Source: Hafnia paralvei ATCC 29927 (GTDB taxonomy: Bacteria; Pseudomonadota; Gammaproteobacteria; Enterobacterales; Enterobacteriaceae). Taken from it: a stretch of 64,000 nucleotides of DNA. The position numbers and the translations under genes were made by a program. Location: positions 313,021-377,020 of the forward strand of contig NZ_LXET01000044.1 of the NCBI RefSeq assembly GCF_001655005.1, written 5' to 3'. Shown here in pieces: positions 52,703-61,721 of this stretch. The stretch's first letter is position 1, and each line of letters starts with the position of its first letter. The notes under the pieces were generated by a model. That model saw only the letters and a program-made list of their open reading frames with translations, was not told where the DNA came from and ran no database searches.

Positions 52703-53572
52703 ATGCGATATTCTCCCGAAGCACTGAATGCCTTTGTTGAAACTGTTTCTGCGGGTTCCTTCTCGGCCGCCGCTCGCCGACTACATAAAAGCCAGTCCAC
52801 GATCAGTACGGCAATTGCGAATCTGGAAGATGATTTAGGTGTCATCCTATTTGATCGTTCAGCGCGCCAACCGGTGCTGACGGAACAAGGACAGCGGGTA
52901 TTGATCCATGTGCAAGAGATCCTGGCCGCCAGCGAACGTTTGGATCAGCTTGCCGTGCGGTTAATGGATCAGATTGAACCGCGGCTCACATTCGTCCTTT
53001 CTGATACTTTTCATCCCAGCGCGCTCGAAGCACTCCTGCATGAATTCGATCGCCGCTATCCCGATACGGAATTTGAATGCCTGATAGGTGAAGAAGAGGA
53101 CGTTATCGATCTGCTACAAAAAAATCGCGCCCACATAGGGCTTATTGAAGCGAGGAAAAGTTATCCACCCGACATTAGCGCCGCACGGTTAAGCAAACAA
53201 ACCGAGATGGCCATTTACGCGGCGCCGACGCACCCACTTGCTCAGCGAGAACGTATCCGCCCCGAAGAATTGGATGCCGTCAGAGAGCTACGTTTAAGTA
53301 CCTATCTGGAACGCGATCAGGCTCGTGTGCATGGGGTGATTTGGTCTGCGCCGAACTATTTACTGCTGCTAAGTATGGCGGTTCAGGGACTTGGCTGGAG
53401 CGTGCTGCCCTGTGCGCTAGTCGACGAGTTTTGTCACCGCGATGAGCTGGTGCAGCTATCGGTTCCCGGCTGGCCGAAATCCACCTCGGTGGATGTTGTA
53501 TGGTCAAAAGGCTCCCCACCGGGGCCAGCAGGGAGTTGGATCAAAGACTATTTGTTGGGGATGCCAGCGTAG
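52703..53572 (+). CDS. LysR-type regulator divergent from the PACE exporter
   Basis: A 289-residue LysR protein: winged helix-turn-helix 1-60 (ALNAFVETVSAGSFSAAARRLHKSQ) and an effector domain ending at KDYLLGM. The about 107-bp gap to the PACE gene contains AT-rich repeats (AGATAC at 52676 and 52696). By arrangement it likely activates the exporter (inference from AceR/AceI-type pairs). Its stop is 16 bp from the stop of the convergent decarboxylase gene. Confidence 0.88.
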   Translation: MRYSPEALNAFVETVSAGSFSAAARRLHKSQSTISTAIANLEDDLGVILFDRSARQPVLTEQGQRVLIHVQEILAASERLDQLAVRLMDQIEPRLTFVLSDTFHPSALEALLHEFDRRYPDTEFECLIGEEEDVIDLLQKNRAHIGLIEARKSYPPDISAARLSKQTEMAIYAAPTHPLAQRERIRPEELDAVRELRLSTYLERDQARVHGVIWSAPNYLLLLSMAVQGLGWSVLPCALVDEFCHRDELVQLSVPGWPKSTSVDVVWSKGSPPGPAGSWIKDYLLGMPA

Positions 53573-53588
53573 ACATCACTCGAATATA

Positions 53589-55262
53589 TTACTCATGGGC
53601 TGCATTACGCTCAGCAATGGCTTTACTCAGCTTAGCGAGATATTCTGGCACATCCATCTTAGGCAACATCACTTCGATGAGCGTTAACGCCTTGGGAACG
53701 TTAACTTCGCTGAGCACCTTTTCCAAAGCCGGAACGCTGTCCGCCTTATGGGTGGAAAAATCGCCATTCACCGATAGCGCAGACGGAATTTTAGTCCAAT
53801 TCCACGCAGCAATATCGTTGTAGCTCTCTTCAGGTCCGTGAATCGCACGTTCCACGGTATAACCGTCATTATTCAGCAAAATAATAACCGGTTTCAGGCC
53901 GTGGCGTAGCAGAGTACCCAGTTCTTGGATCGTCAGCTGCGCCGAACCATCACCAATCATCAGAACTACACGTCGGTGAGGCTGCGCCAGCTGAGCACCC
54001 AATATTGCTGGCAGGGTATAACCGATAGATCCCCATAACGGCTGAACAATAAAAGTCACCCCTTTAGGCAATCGCAATGTGGCTGAGCCAAAACTGGCCG
54101 TCCCCTGCTCGGCAACCACAATGTCATCTGGACGTAAAAAGCGTTGCATCTGCTGCCAAAAAGCAGGCTGATCGAGTTTGTTTCCATGGCTTTCCGGTAA
54201 ACAGTCGAGCAAGGATTCCGGTGCCTGCCATTCAACACTTAACTCCTTTGCCAGTTCCGTCAGTGCTGCCAACGCATCACCCATCGGTAACTGGCTGAAA
54301 ACCTGCCCTGCAACGCTGGCCGAAAACGGCTGCAGGTCGATCGTTTTATCGGCCGCGATTTGATGAGTAAAACCAGCCGTAACACTGTCGGTCAAACGCA
54401 CACCAACGCTAATGAGCACATCGGCGTTTTCTATTGCAGCCTTGACCTTGGGTTGACTCGCACCACCGGCATAGGTGCCAATAAAATTAGGCCGGCTTTC
54501 ATCCAGCACACCTTTCCCCATCAGCAGCGTCGCACTGGCCACACCCTGTAGGTCAGAAAGTTGTTGAACCCGTTGTTTTTGCCCAAATCGATCGGCGAGA
54601 AAATCCGCTAACAAAGCCACTTTGCGAGCCGGTTTTAGTAGATCACGCGCAGCCTGAATAAACTCACTCAGCCCCGTCACCTCATCCTGTCTAGCGGCAA
54701 ACGGATAAAGCTCAGTACGGATTGGCTCATCGCAGACATCGCTTGGCAGTAAGATGTAACCTGGGCGGCGGTGATACAGCACATCGCTGAGCACACGATC
54801 GATTTCTAGCGCGGCATTCTCAGGGGTTAACACGGCCTGAGAGCAGGTCACTTCCGCCGCCATACGATAGAAATGACCATAGTCGCCATCGCCTAAAGTA
54901 TGGTGTAGCAACTCCCCTTTTTGCTGAGAACGGCGGTTGGGAGCTCCTACAATATGTATCACCGGTAAATACTCGGCATAACTACCGGCGGTGCCGTTTA
55001 TCGCACTCAACTCCCCTACGCCAAACGTCGTTACCAAAGCCGCTGCCGGAGCGCAACGTGCATAACCATCAGCCGCATAGGCAGCGTTAAGTTCGTTAGC
55101 GCAACCGACCCATTCCAACTGCGGATGAGCGGTGACAAAGTCTAAAAACCTGAGGTTGTAATCTCCGGGAACACCAAATACGTGTTGGATACCCGCCTGT
55201 GAAAGTCGATCAAGGAGATAATCGGACACGCTGTAAATATTGCGGTTTAAAGTCTTGCTCAT
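53589..55262 (-). CDS. ipdC: Indolepyruvate/phenylpyruvate-type 2-oxo acid decarboxylase
   Basis: A 557-residue thiamine-diphosphate enzyme. Visible: Glu in CANELNAAYAADGYAR, the catalytic His pair in LLHHTLGDGD, and the ThDP motif GDGSAQLTIQELG with NNDGYTVE. It resembles Enterobacter IpdC, which decarboxylates indole-3-pyruvate to indoleacetaldehyde for IAA synthesis. Other aromatic or branched 2-oxo acids are possible, so the symbol is tentative. GGGAGC precedes ATG 55262. It is divergent from an aldo-keto reductase that could reduce the aldehyde formed. Confidence 0.85.
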   Translation of the reverse strand: MSKTLNRNIYSVSDYLLDRLSQAGIQHVFGVPGDYNLRFLDFVTAHPQLEWVGCANELNAAYAADGYARCAPAAALVTTFGVGELSAINGTAGSYAEYLPVIHIVGAPNRRSQQKGELLHHTLGDGDYGHFYRMAAEVTCSQAVLTPENAALEIDRVLSDVLYHRRPGYILLPSDVCDEPIRTELYPFAARQDEVTGLSEFIQAARDLLKPARKVALLADFLADRFGQKQRVQQLSDLQGVASATLLMGKGVLDESRPNFIGTYAGGASQPKVKAAIENADVLISVGVRLTDSVTAGFTHQIAADKTIDLQPFSASVAGQVFSQLPMGDALAALTELAKELSVEWQAPESLLDCLPESHGNKLDQPAFWQQMQRFLRPDDIVVAEQGTASFGSATLRLPKGVTFIVQPLWGSIGYTLPAILGAQLAQPHRRVVLMIGDGSAQLTIQELGTLLRHGLKPVIILLNNDGYTVERAIHGPEESYNDIAAWNWTKIPSALSVNGDFSTHKADSVPALEKVLSEVNVPKALTLIEVMLPKMDVPEYLAKLSKAIAERNAAHE

Positions 55263-55484
55263 TACGATGCTCCCAATTAGCGATTTCAGTGCAACACGCG
55301 TTGCAGAAACGAAAATTCAATTGACGATTAGAAGTATAGGGGGCGCTTTTTAGTGGCGTAAAAAACCACTGGGGAGCATGATGGAAAGCTAGATTTACGC
55401 AGTGAACACGCATTTGGTGCATTATCAGCGATGAGAATTCACGCTCTAGTGAGCTTTTTTCATGTTTTCGTGTAAGGAAGATCA

Positions 55485-56474
55485 ATGAGTTATCTTGCAA
55501 GTCCTAAGCGCTATCAATCTATGGAATATCGACGTTGCGGGCACAGCGGTTTACAGCTACCGGCTATTTCGCTCGGGCTGTGGCATAACTTTGGTGATAC
55601 CACGCTGTTTGATAACAGCCGCGATATGTTGCTGTGTGCCTTCGATTTAGGCATTACTCATTTTGATTTGGCTAACAACTATGGCCCACCTCCCGGCTCT
55701 GCGGAGACCAATTTTGGCCGCATTCTGCAGCAGGATCTCATGCCATATCGAGACGAAATGGTGATATCCAGCAAAGCGGGTTACACCATGTGGGAGGGGC
55801 CCTACGGTGACTGGGGCAGTAAAAAGTATCTGATCGCCAGCCTAAACCAAAGCCTGAAAAGAATGGGATTGGACTATGTCGATATTTTCTACCACCATCG
55901 ACCAGACCCGAATACGCCACTGGAAGAGACCATGGGCGCTCTCGACTTGATAGTGCGTCAAGGCAAAGCGCTGTATGTTGGACTATCAAACTATCCGGCC
56001 GAAACGGCTCGCCAAGCCATTAAGATCCTGCGCGATCTCGGAACACCTTGTCTAATTCATCAACCGAAGTATTCAATGTTTGAACGTTGGGTTGAAGGCG
56101 GTTTGCTGGACGTATTACAGGATGAGGGCGTTGGATCGATTGCCTTTTCCCCATTAGCCGGCGGTTTGCTTACCGATCGCTACCTACACGGTATTCCACC
56201 GGATTCGCGTGCGGCACACAGCAAGTTCTTAAAACCGGAAGCCATTACTGAACAGAAGCTTGGTCAGATTAAAAAATTAAATGATATGGCGCTGGCTCGT
56301 GGGCAAAAACTTTCGCAAATGGCGCTTGCGTGGGTTCTGCGCGGCGACCGCATCACCTCAGTGCTTATTGGTGCAAGCCGAACCAGCCAAATTGAAGATG
56401 CTGTTGGTATGCTAGAAAACCGTCATTTTAGCGCCGAAGAGATCAGCGCCATTGAACGTATTTTGGCCAGCTAG
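55485..56474 (+). CDS. Aldo-keto reductase, YghZ/Gpr type (AKR14)
   Basis: A 329-residue TIM-barrel reductase. The catalytic tetrad is seen: Asp and Tyr in FDLANNYGPP, Lys in ISSKAGY, His in FYHHRPD; the NADP-binding tail is VLIGASRTSQ. It resembles E. coli YghZ (methylglyoxal reductase) but ends about 17 residues earlier. AAGGAAG precedes ATG 55485. It is divergent from ipdC (222-bp gap) and its last 4 bp overlap the convergent acetyltransferase gene. Confidence 0.9.
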   Translation: MSYLASPKRYQSMEYRRCGHSGLQLPAISLGLWHNFGDTTLFDNSRDMLLCAFDLGITHFDLANNYGPPPGSAETNFGRILQQDLMPYRDEMVISSKAGYTMWEGPYGDWGSKKYLIASLNQSLKRMGLDYVDIFYHHRPDPNTPLEETMGALDLIVRQGKALYVGLSNYPAETARQAIKILRDLGTPCLIHQPKYSMFERWVEGGLLDVLQDEGVGSIAFSPLAGGLLTDRYLHGIPPDSRAAHSKFLKPEAITEQKLGQIKKLNDMALARGQKLSQMALAWVLRGDRITSVLIGASRTSQIEDAVGMLENRHFSAEEISAIERILAS

Positions 56475-57037
56475 TCTTCATCTACCGAACGCAGTACACG
56501 ACATGGATTTCCCGCCGCCACCACGCGCGGCGGGATATCTTTGGTCACCACGCTTCCCGCTCCAATCACTGAGCCATCACCAATAGTGACTCCCGGACAG
56601 ACGATCACTCCGCCGCCGATCCACACGTTGTTGCCAATGGTTATCGGTTTGCCAAACTCGATACCGGAAATACGCTGTTCAGGATTTGTAGGATGAGCGG
56701 CGGTATAGAGCTGTACGTGCGGTGCAAACATCACGTCATCACCAATAGTGACGGGCGCAATGTCCAGAATCGTCAGATCCATATTGGCGTAAAAACGCTG
56801 ACCGATGTTGATGTTGTGGCCATAGTCGCAAAAGAAAGGCCCCGTGATTTCCGCCTGCTTATCTGCATGGGGTAGCAATTCGTGAATCAACGCTTGGCGG
56901 GCTTCCCGCTGAGATGGAAGGGTATGATTAAAGCGATAACATAGATCAATAGCCCGCGTTCTATCTGCGACTAATTCACTATCTGACGAGTAATAGTTTT
57001 CTCCATCAATCATCTTCTGCTTTTCACTTTTGCTCAT
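56471..57037 (-). CDS. Maltose/galactoside O-acetyltransferase (Maa/LacA family)
   Basis: A 188-residue left-handed beta-helix acetyltransferase. The N-terminal helical part begins KQKMIDGENYYSSD. Hexapeptide repeats follow (ITIGNNVWIGGGVIVCPGVTIG), and the catalytic His is in TAAHPTNP. It uses acetyl-CoA to acetylate sugars such as maltose or glucose; physiological substrate unclear. AGGAG precedes ATG 57037. It converges with the aldo-keto reductase, sharing 4 bp at the stops. Confidence 0.88.
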   Translation of the reverse strand: MSKSEKQKMIDGENYYSSDSELVADRTRAIDLCYRFNHTLPSQREARQALIHELLPHADKQAEITGPFFCDYGHNINIGQRFYANMDLTILDIAPVTIGDDVMFAPHVQLYTAAHPTNPEQRISGIEFGKPITIGNNVWIGGGVIVCPGVTIGDGSVIGAGSVVTKDIPPRVVAAGNPCRVLRSVDED

Positions 57038-57230
57038 GCATACAGCTCCTTTAATTGGCTAGGCAGACAGAATAATCTCAAACACAGTTTTCACCAGCAG
57101 ATTACCCTATTTCTCCACATTATCATCACATTCAGAATGCTAATATCAGCTAACAGAAAGGAATGGCAGCGTTATATATCAGCCATTGATGACAATAGCG
57201 ATTAGCGTCCTTCCGCATAAGGAGAAAAAT

Positions 57231-57656
57231 ATGTACCAGCGCATTGCGGCCATCGCACTGGCCTTCTGTAGCCTGTTGCCTCTGGGTGTTGCACAGGCAA
57301 CATCGGCAGATATCGATTTACTTCCAGGCGTTACATTGCATTTAGGTGACCGCGATCAACGAGGGAACTATTGGGATGGCTACGACTGGCGCGATCAGAG
57401 CTGGTGGCGTAGCCATCAGGGGCGCTGGATTGGCGATCGTAGCCCTCGCGGATATTATTGGGATGGCGGACGCTGGCGAGATCAGGGATGGTGGCATAAG
57501 AACTATTATTCGCGCGGCGGAAAATACTATCGCTACAAAAACAAACATTACCGCCACGACAATGGCAATCACTATGGTCACTATAAAAATGGCCATGACA
57601 AAAATAGAGACCATGATCATCACGACGATCATGGCAAAGGCCATGGCCACCATTAA
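57231..57656 (+). CDS. ypeC: YpeC/DUF2502 secreted protein
   Basis: A 141-residue protein with signal peptide 1-23 (cleavage near AQA). The mature part has repeated aromatic/charged motifs (RGNYWDGYDWRDQSWW and RGYYWDGGRWRDQGWW), then a Tyr/Lys/His-rich tail ending in HGHH. This matches the DUF2502 group (E. coli YpeC, next to mntH). The His/Asp-rich tail could bind metals, fitting the neighbouring manganese transporter, but no function is established. AAGGAGAA lies 5 nt before ATG 57231. Confidence 0.9.
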   Translation: MYQRIAAIALAFCSLLPLGVAQATSADIDLLPGVTLHLGDRDQRGNYWDGYDWRDQSWWRSHQGRWIGDRSPRGYYWDGGRWRDQGWWHKNYYSRGGKYYRYKNKHYRHDNGNHYGHYKNGHDKNRDHDHHDDHGKGHGHH

Positions 57657-57665
57657 GTACTTAAC

Positions 57666-57698
57666 AAATAATGGGCTCCTAAAAGGAGCCCATTATTT
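57666..57698. terminator. Bidirectional terminator between ypeC and mntH
   Basis: Perfect 15-bp stem AAATAATGGGCTCCT / AGGAGCCCATTATTT with a 3-nt loop and a T-tract, between the convergent stops. Confidence 0.95.
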
Positions 57699-57717
57699 TC
57701 TTTAAATCTTCTCAATA

Positions 57718-58953
57718 CTAAAACAGCATACTTGCCAGCAGATAAAAGTTTAACCCGACGACGATAACCACAATCACTCTGCCCGCATTCTGTACATAGC
57801 GACCGTTAACCATTTCACCCATGAGTTCTTTATTACCGGTAAATCGAAGCAAAGGTACTAAAGCCAAAGCGATACCGAAACTCAATAATACCTGACTGAG
57901 CAACAGGATCCGCGTTGCATCGAGACCCGCCATAATGACGATAAACGACGGTAACATGGTCACTACGCGGCGCACCCACAAAGGGATATAGAATCGGACA
58001 AAACCTTGCATCACAACCTGACCAGCCAATGTGCCGACCACGGTAGAGGAAAGACCTGCGGCCACGAGACTCAGGCCAAAGATAGTGGCGGCTGCATGAC
58101 CAAGCAAAGGTTTCAGCGTCAAATAGGCCTGATCAAGCTCTGCAATCCCACTATGACCAGAGAAGTGAAATGCTGCAGCCGCTGTCGCCATCATCGCAAG
58201 GTTCACAAAACCTGCAATTGTCATGGCAATTGCGACATCAAGCTTAGTGGAAGAGTAGCGCTCTGCCTTAGTCCCTTTCGATGACGAAGTCTGAGTCAGC
58301 GAAGAATGCAAATAGATAACATGCGGCATAATGGTTGCACCCAATACACCTGCGGCCAAAAATACGGCTTCATGAGTGGGTAAATCAGGAACGAGCATCC
58401 CATGAGCTAATTGCGCAATACTTGGCTGAGAAAATACGAGTTCCACAATATAAGCCGCTGCAACAAATAAGAGTAAACCACCAATTACCAGCTCAAGAGG
58501 CTTCTGCCCACGGCGCTGTAAGGTGAGAATCAAAAATGTAGCAATACCGGTTAATACCGCGCCTTCCAGTAAAGTACATCCCAACAGCAGTTTGAAACCG
58601 ATCGCTGCGCCAATGAACTCAGCTAAATCAGTAGCCATCGCAATAATTTCAGCCTGAACCCAGTAGGCCCACACCGCAGGTCGAGGAAAGCGATCGCGAA
58701 TATGTTCTGCAAGGTTTTTGCCCGTAGCAATCCCGAGCTTAGCAGAAAGAAGTTGGATCAGCATGGCCATGAAGTTGGCCCAGACAACCACCCATAGCAG
58801 TTTGTAGCCGTAAGAAGCGCCAGCCTGAATGTTAGTGGCAAAATTACCAGGATCGATGTAGCCAATGGCGGCGATAAAAGCAGGCCCCATCAGCGAAAGT
58901 TTTATCTTTCGAGACGCTGGAGGAGTTGTTTCCACAACGCGTGAATCAAGCAT
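57718..58953 (-). CDS. mntH: Mn(II)/H+ symporter MntH (NRAMP family)
   Basis: A 411-residue transporter with about 11 helices. The metal-binding motifs are DPGNFATNIQAG (helix 1) and MPHVIYLHSSL (helix 6). It imports manganese, protecting against peroxide and iron limitation. The start ATG 58953 has AAGG about 10 nt upstream and matches the E. coli N-terminus; the frame open to 59052 runs through the promoter and is not the start. Confidence 0.96.
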   Translation of the reverse strand: MLDSRVVETTPPASRKIKLSLMGPAFIAAIGYIDPGNFATNIQAGASYGYKLLWVVVWANFMAMLIQLLSAKLGIATGKNLAEHIRDRFPRPAVWAYWVQAEIIAMATDLAEFIGAAIGFKLLLGCTLLEGAVLTGIATFLILTLQRRGQKPLELVIGGLLLFVAAAYIVELVFSQPSIAQLAHGMLVPDLPTHEAVFLAAGVLGATIMPHVIYLHSSLTQTSSSKGTKAERYSSTKLDVAIAMTIAGFVNLAMMATAAAAFHFSGHSGIAELDQAYLTLKPLLGHAAATIFGLSLVAAGLSSTVVGTLAGQVVMQGFVRFYIPLWVRRVVTMLPSFIVIMAGLDATRILLLSQVLLSFGIALALVPLLRFTGNKELMGEMVNGRYVQNAGRVIVVIVVGLNFYLLASMLF

Positions 58954-59017
58954 ATCAGCCACCTTAACACCTATAGTCACGTCAGCAATTTGTGACTTAA
59001 ACTTTGTTCTTGACTCC

Positions 59018-59050
59018 ATTATCCTCAAAATGAGAATGATTATCAATATC
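59018..59050 (-). promoter_or_regulatory. mntH promoter with overlapping Fur box
   Basis: Minus-strand -35 TTGATA (59046-59041), 17-bp spacer, -10 GATAAT (59023-59018). GAGAATGATTATCAATATC (59032-59050) matches the Fur consensus at 16 of 19 positions and covers the -35. Iron-loaded Fur would block transcription. I see no clear MntR box (AACATAGC dyad), although E. coli mntH has one. Confidence 0.8.
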
Positions 59051-59355
59051 AACTTAAGCGATATTCCCTATCTCTTTGATAGGTCGTTGGCTTGTGGAGT
59101 CTGGCAAGGCGCTTTCTGCTTTACATACTTTCCACCTTCATTCCCAAACGGCAGAATATGGTGTTTAATAATAATATCACATTTTATCAAACTTTCACTA
59201 ACATCGCTATTGGGGCTGTTTTGTTACTTTTCTAACTTTTTTCTTGATTTACGTTATAACAATTTCAATATTTGCAACCTAAGTCTCGTTTTTACCTGTG
59301 CCGTTACATAGAATGTGCTGCGAAATTTAGCCTGCCTCATAATTTGGAGCACTGT
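59051..59355. other. mntH-nupC intergenic region
   Basis: About 300 bp of AT-rich DNA that should hold the nupC promoter (possible TTGATT ... TTATAAC around 59243-59260). CRP or CytR sites are expected from E. coli, but only a half-site (TCACA near 59175) is visible. I cannot assign more. Confidence 0.35.
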
Positions 59356-60558
59356 ATGTCCCCTATTTTGCATTTTGTTTTAGCCCTTGCGGTGGTAGCG
59401 GTACTTGCCCTGCTCGTTAGCCGCGATCGCAAAAGCATTCGTGTGCGCTTCATTGTTCAGCTGTTAGTCGTAGAGATCCTGCTGGCCTATTTCTTCTTGA
59501 ACTCCAACATCGGTTTGGGCTTCGTGAAAGGCTTCTCAGGTTTCTTCGAAACTCTGCTCAAGTATGCGGCAGAAGGTACCAACTTCGTCTTCGGTAACAT
59601 GAGTGACAAAGGACTGGCCTTCTTCTTCCTAAACGTACTGTGCCCAATCGTCTTTATCTCTGCCCTGATTGGTATTCTTCAGCACATCCGCATATTGCCA
59701 ATTATCATCCGTGCAATTGGTACCGTGCTGTCTAAAATCAACGGCATGGGTAAGCTGGAATCTTTCAACGCCGTGAGCTCACTGATTCTGGGTCAGTCTG
59801 AAAACTTCATCGCGTACAAAGATGTTCTGGGTAAAATGTCAGAAAAACGTATGTACACCATGGCAGCAACGGCGATGTCTACCGTTTCGATGTCCATTGT
59901 AGGTGCGTATATGACCATGCTGGATGCCAAATTTGTGGTGGCAGCGCTGGTGTTAAACATGTTCAGTACCTTTATCGTACTGTCCCTGATTAACCCATAT
60001 TCTGTGGATGGTGAAGCCGATATTCAGCTGAAAAACACCCACGAAGGTCAAAGCTTCTTTGAAATGCTGGGCGAATATATTCTGGCTGGTTTCAAAGTCG
60101 CGATTATCGTTTCTGCTATGCTGATTGGCTTTATCGCCCTGATTGCAGCGCTGAACGGCTTGACCGAGTGGATCTTCACATTCTTCCATATCGAAGGAAT
60201 GACCTTCCAACGACTGCTAGGTTATGTCTTCTATCCATTTGCATGGGTGATGGGTGTACCAAGCCACGAAGCGCTGAACGTGGGTAGCATCATGGCGACC
60301 AAGCTGGTTTCCAATGAATTCGTTGCCATGATTGATCTGCAGAAGATTGCTACCGATCTGTCTCCTCGCTCACTGGGCATTCTGTCCGTGTTCTTGGTTT
60401 CTTTCGCTAACTTCTCGTCCATCGGTATCGTCGCAGGTGCAATCAAAGGCCTGAACGAACATCAGGGTAACGTCGTTGCACGTTTCGGCCTGAAGCTGGT
60501 TTACGGTTCTACGCTGGTAAGTATTCTGTCTGCATCGATTGCAGGTCTGTTCCTGTAA
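59356..60558 (+). CDS. nupC: Nucleoside/H+ symporter NupC
   Basis: A 400-residue concentrative nucleoside transporter. Typical motifs: GQSENFIAYKDVLGKMSEKRMYTMAATAMS (residues about 160-190), NMFSTFIVLSLINPY, VPSHEALNVGSIMATKLVSNEF and SFANFSSIGIV. It imports pyrimidine and adenine nucleosides with protons, and so would feed the cytidine deaminase encoded at 21179. ATG 59356 has TTTGGAGC upstream; the frame from 59272 is not homologous. A terminator follows. Confidence 0.97.
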   Translation: MSPILHFVLALAVVAVLALLVSRDRKSIRVRFIVQLLVVEILLAYFFLNSNIGLGFVKGFSGFFETLLKYAAEGTNFVFGNMSDKGLAFFFLNVLCPIVFISALIGILQHIRILPIIIRAIGTVLSKINGMGKLESFNAVSSLILGQSENFIAYKDVLGKMSEKRMYTMAATAMSTVSMSIVGAYMTMLDAKFVVAALVLNMFSTFIVLSLINPYSVDGEADIQLKNTHEGQSFFEMLGEYILAGFKVAIIVSAMLIGFIALIAALNGLTEWIFTFFHIEGMTFQRLLGYVFYPFAWVMGVPSHEALNVGSIMATKLVSNEFVAMIDLQKIATDLSPRSLGILSVFLVSFANFSSIGIVAGAIKGLNEHQGNVVARFGLKLVYGSTLVSILSASIAGLFL

Positions 60559-60582
60559 TTCACAGGCGCATTCTGATTGGTT

Positions 60583-60606
60583 AAAAGGCGCTTAGGCGCC
60601 TTTTTT
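60583..60606 (+). terminator. Terminator of nupC
   Basis: 9-bp stem AAAAGGCGC / GCGCCTTTT, 4-nt loop and T-run, 24 bp after the nupC stop. Confidence 0.9.
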
Positions 60607-60775
60607 ATTGCCCCCTACCCAACCCACACCTTTTTTAAGAAAATTCCCTAGTATCGATTACAGCGCCTTTTATGGGGGCGTCCCACTCGCTAGCGTGAGC
60701 CATGGTTGAAAAAGACGAAATAGAACTTTTGTGTGGGATTAAGCATGGAGTTGAACGCGGGATCTAGAAAAGCAA

Positions 60776-60799
60776 AAAGCCGACATTTCTGTCGGCTTT
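60776..60799 (-). terminator. Terminator of the tRNA-Ala operon
   Basis: Perfect 10-bp stem AAAGCCGACA / TGTCGGCTTT, 4-nt loop and a minus-strand TTTTT tail, 9 bp after the second tRNA-Ala. Confidence 0.9.
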
Positions 60800-60807
60800 C
60801 TTAATTT

Positions 60808-60883
<76 letters not shown>

Positions 60884-60959
60884 ACGACTGATACTACGAG
60901 AAGTGGTTGTACTTCTTTCTTATTACTTAATAATGTTTCCAACCAATCTGAGAAAAGGT

Positions 60960-61035
<76 letters not shown>

Positions 61036-61067
61036 AACGCTGACGCTTAATCGCGTTAACGGGGCGC

Positions 61068-61096
61068 ATGATATGAAACCTCACAAAAGCTGTCAA
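61068..61096 (-). promoter_or_regulatory. Promoter of the tRNA-Ala operon
   Basis: Minus-strand -35 TTGACA (61096-61091), 17-bp spacer, -10 TATCAT (61073-61068), followed by a GC-rich discriminator GCGCCCC typical of stringently controlled stable-RNA promoters. Confidence 0.9.
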
Positions 61097-61294
61097 CGGC
61101 TAAATGTTCTTCCTGATTTAAACGCTGAAAAAGACGCCAACTCAACGTTATTTATCGACAAATCAGTAGCCAGAGCAAATTCAATCTTTAGGAAAGCTAA
61201 CGCTGTTTTATGGTTCTACTCACTGTATTCTATTAGCTAGATGTGTAACTATTTCGAGTAATAGAAACGCTGTGACTTTTAGCAAGGAAGGATG

Positions 61295-61690
61295 ATGAAT
61301 AAGGAATGGTATGCAGCAAAAGAATTGGTTGGAATCGCCGGTTTCCCGACCACGCCTCAGGCAATAAATCAGCGTGCGAAATCCGAAGGATGGCGTAAAC
61401 AAAAGCGAAGTGGTGTTCAAGGCAAAGCTCTTGAGTACCATATCAGTAGTTTCCCAGATGAAGTTGTTTCTGCCCTGCTCGCAAATGAGGAGTCATCGTT
61501 TTATTTAGCAGATATGCCCAAGGCAGAAAAAGCATGGAGCGCGATATATTACCAATTGACTGAAGAAGAACGTGAACTGCTAACGCGTTTTATTATGCGC
61601 CAAGGTATCAATGCTCTCTTCGAGCGCTTAGGTGCACGCCCTCAAGCCGTTACTACACCTGATGAAGAAAATATCGAACCTGTCTCTTAA
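61295..61690 (+). CDS. yfeC: YfeC/YfeD-like DNA-binding regulator (DUF1323)
   Basis: A 131-residue protein. The N-terminal Mu-type helix-turn-helix (1-62: KEWYAAKELVGIAGFPTTPQ, GWRKQKRSGVQGKALEYH) is followed by a linker and a C-terminal helical module LTEEERELLTRFIMRQGINALFERLG, matching the end of E. coli YfeC/YfeD. The target is unknown. ATG 61295 is preferred to 61292 because AAGGA lies 6 nt upstream. Position between alaXW and gltX equals that of yfeCD in E. coli. Confidence 0.8.
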   Translation: MNKEWYAAKELVGIAGFPTTPQAINQRAKSEGWRKQKRSGVQGKALEYHISSFPDEVVSALLANEESSFYLADMPKAEKAWSAIYYQLTEEERELLTRFIMRQGINALFERLGARPQAVTTPDEENIEPVS

Positions 61691-61721
61691 TCGTATCGTA
61701 CTAAGACGCAAGGATTGCAAA

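Noticed and set aside
57342..57653. 103-codon minus-strand frame opposite ypeC
   Set aside because: Low-complexity (Val/Met/Ile-rich) mirror of the repetitive ypeC sequence; no start signal.
61632..61721. Longer start for the miniature yfeC paralog
   Set aside because: The upstream part of the frame overlaps the end of yfeC in another frame, has no ribosome-binding site and lacks family similarity; ATG 61722 fits the family N-terminus.
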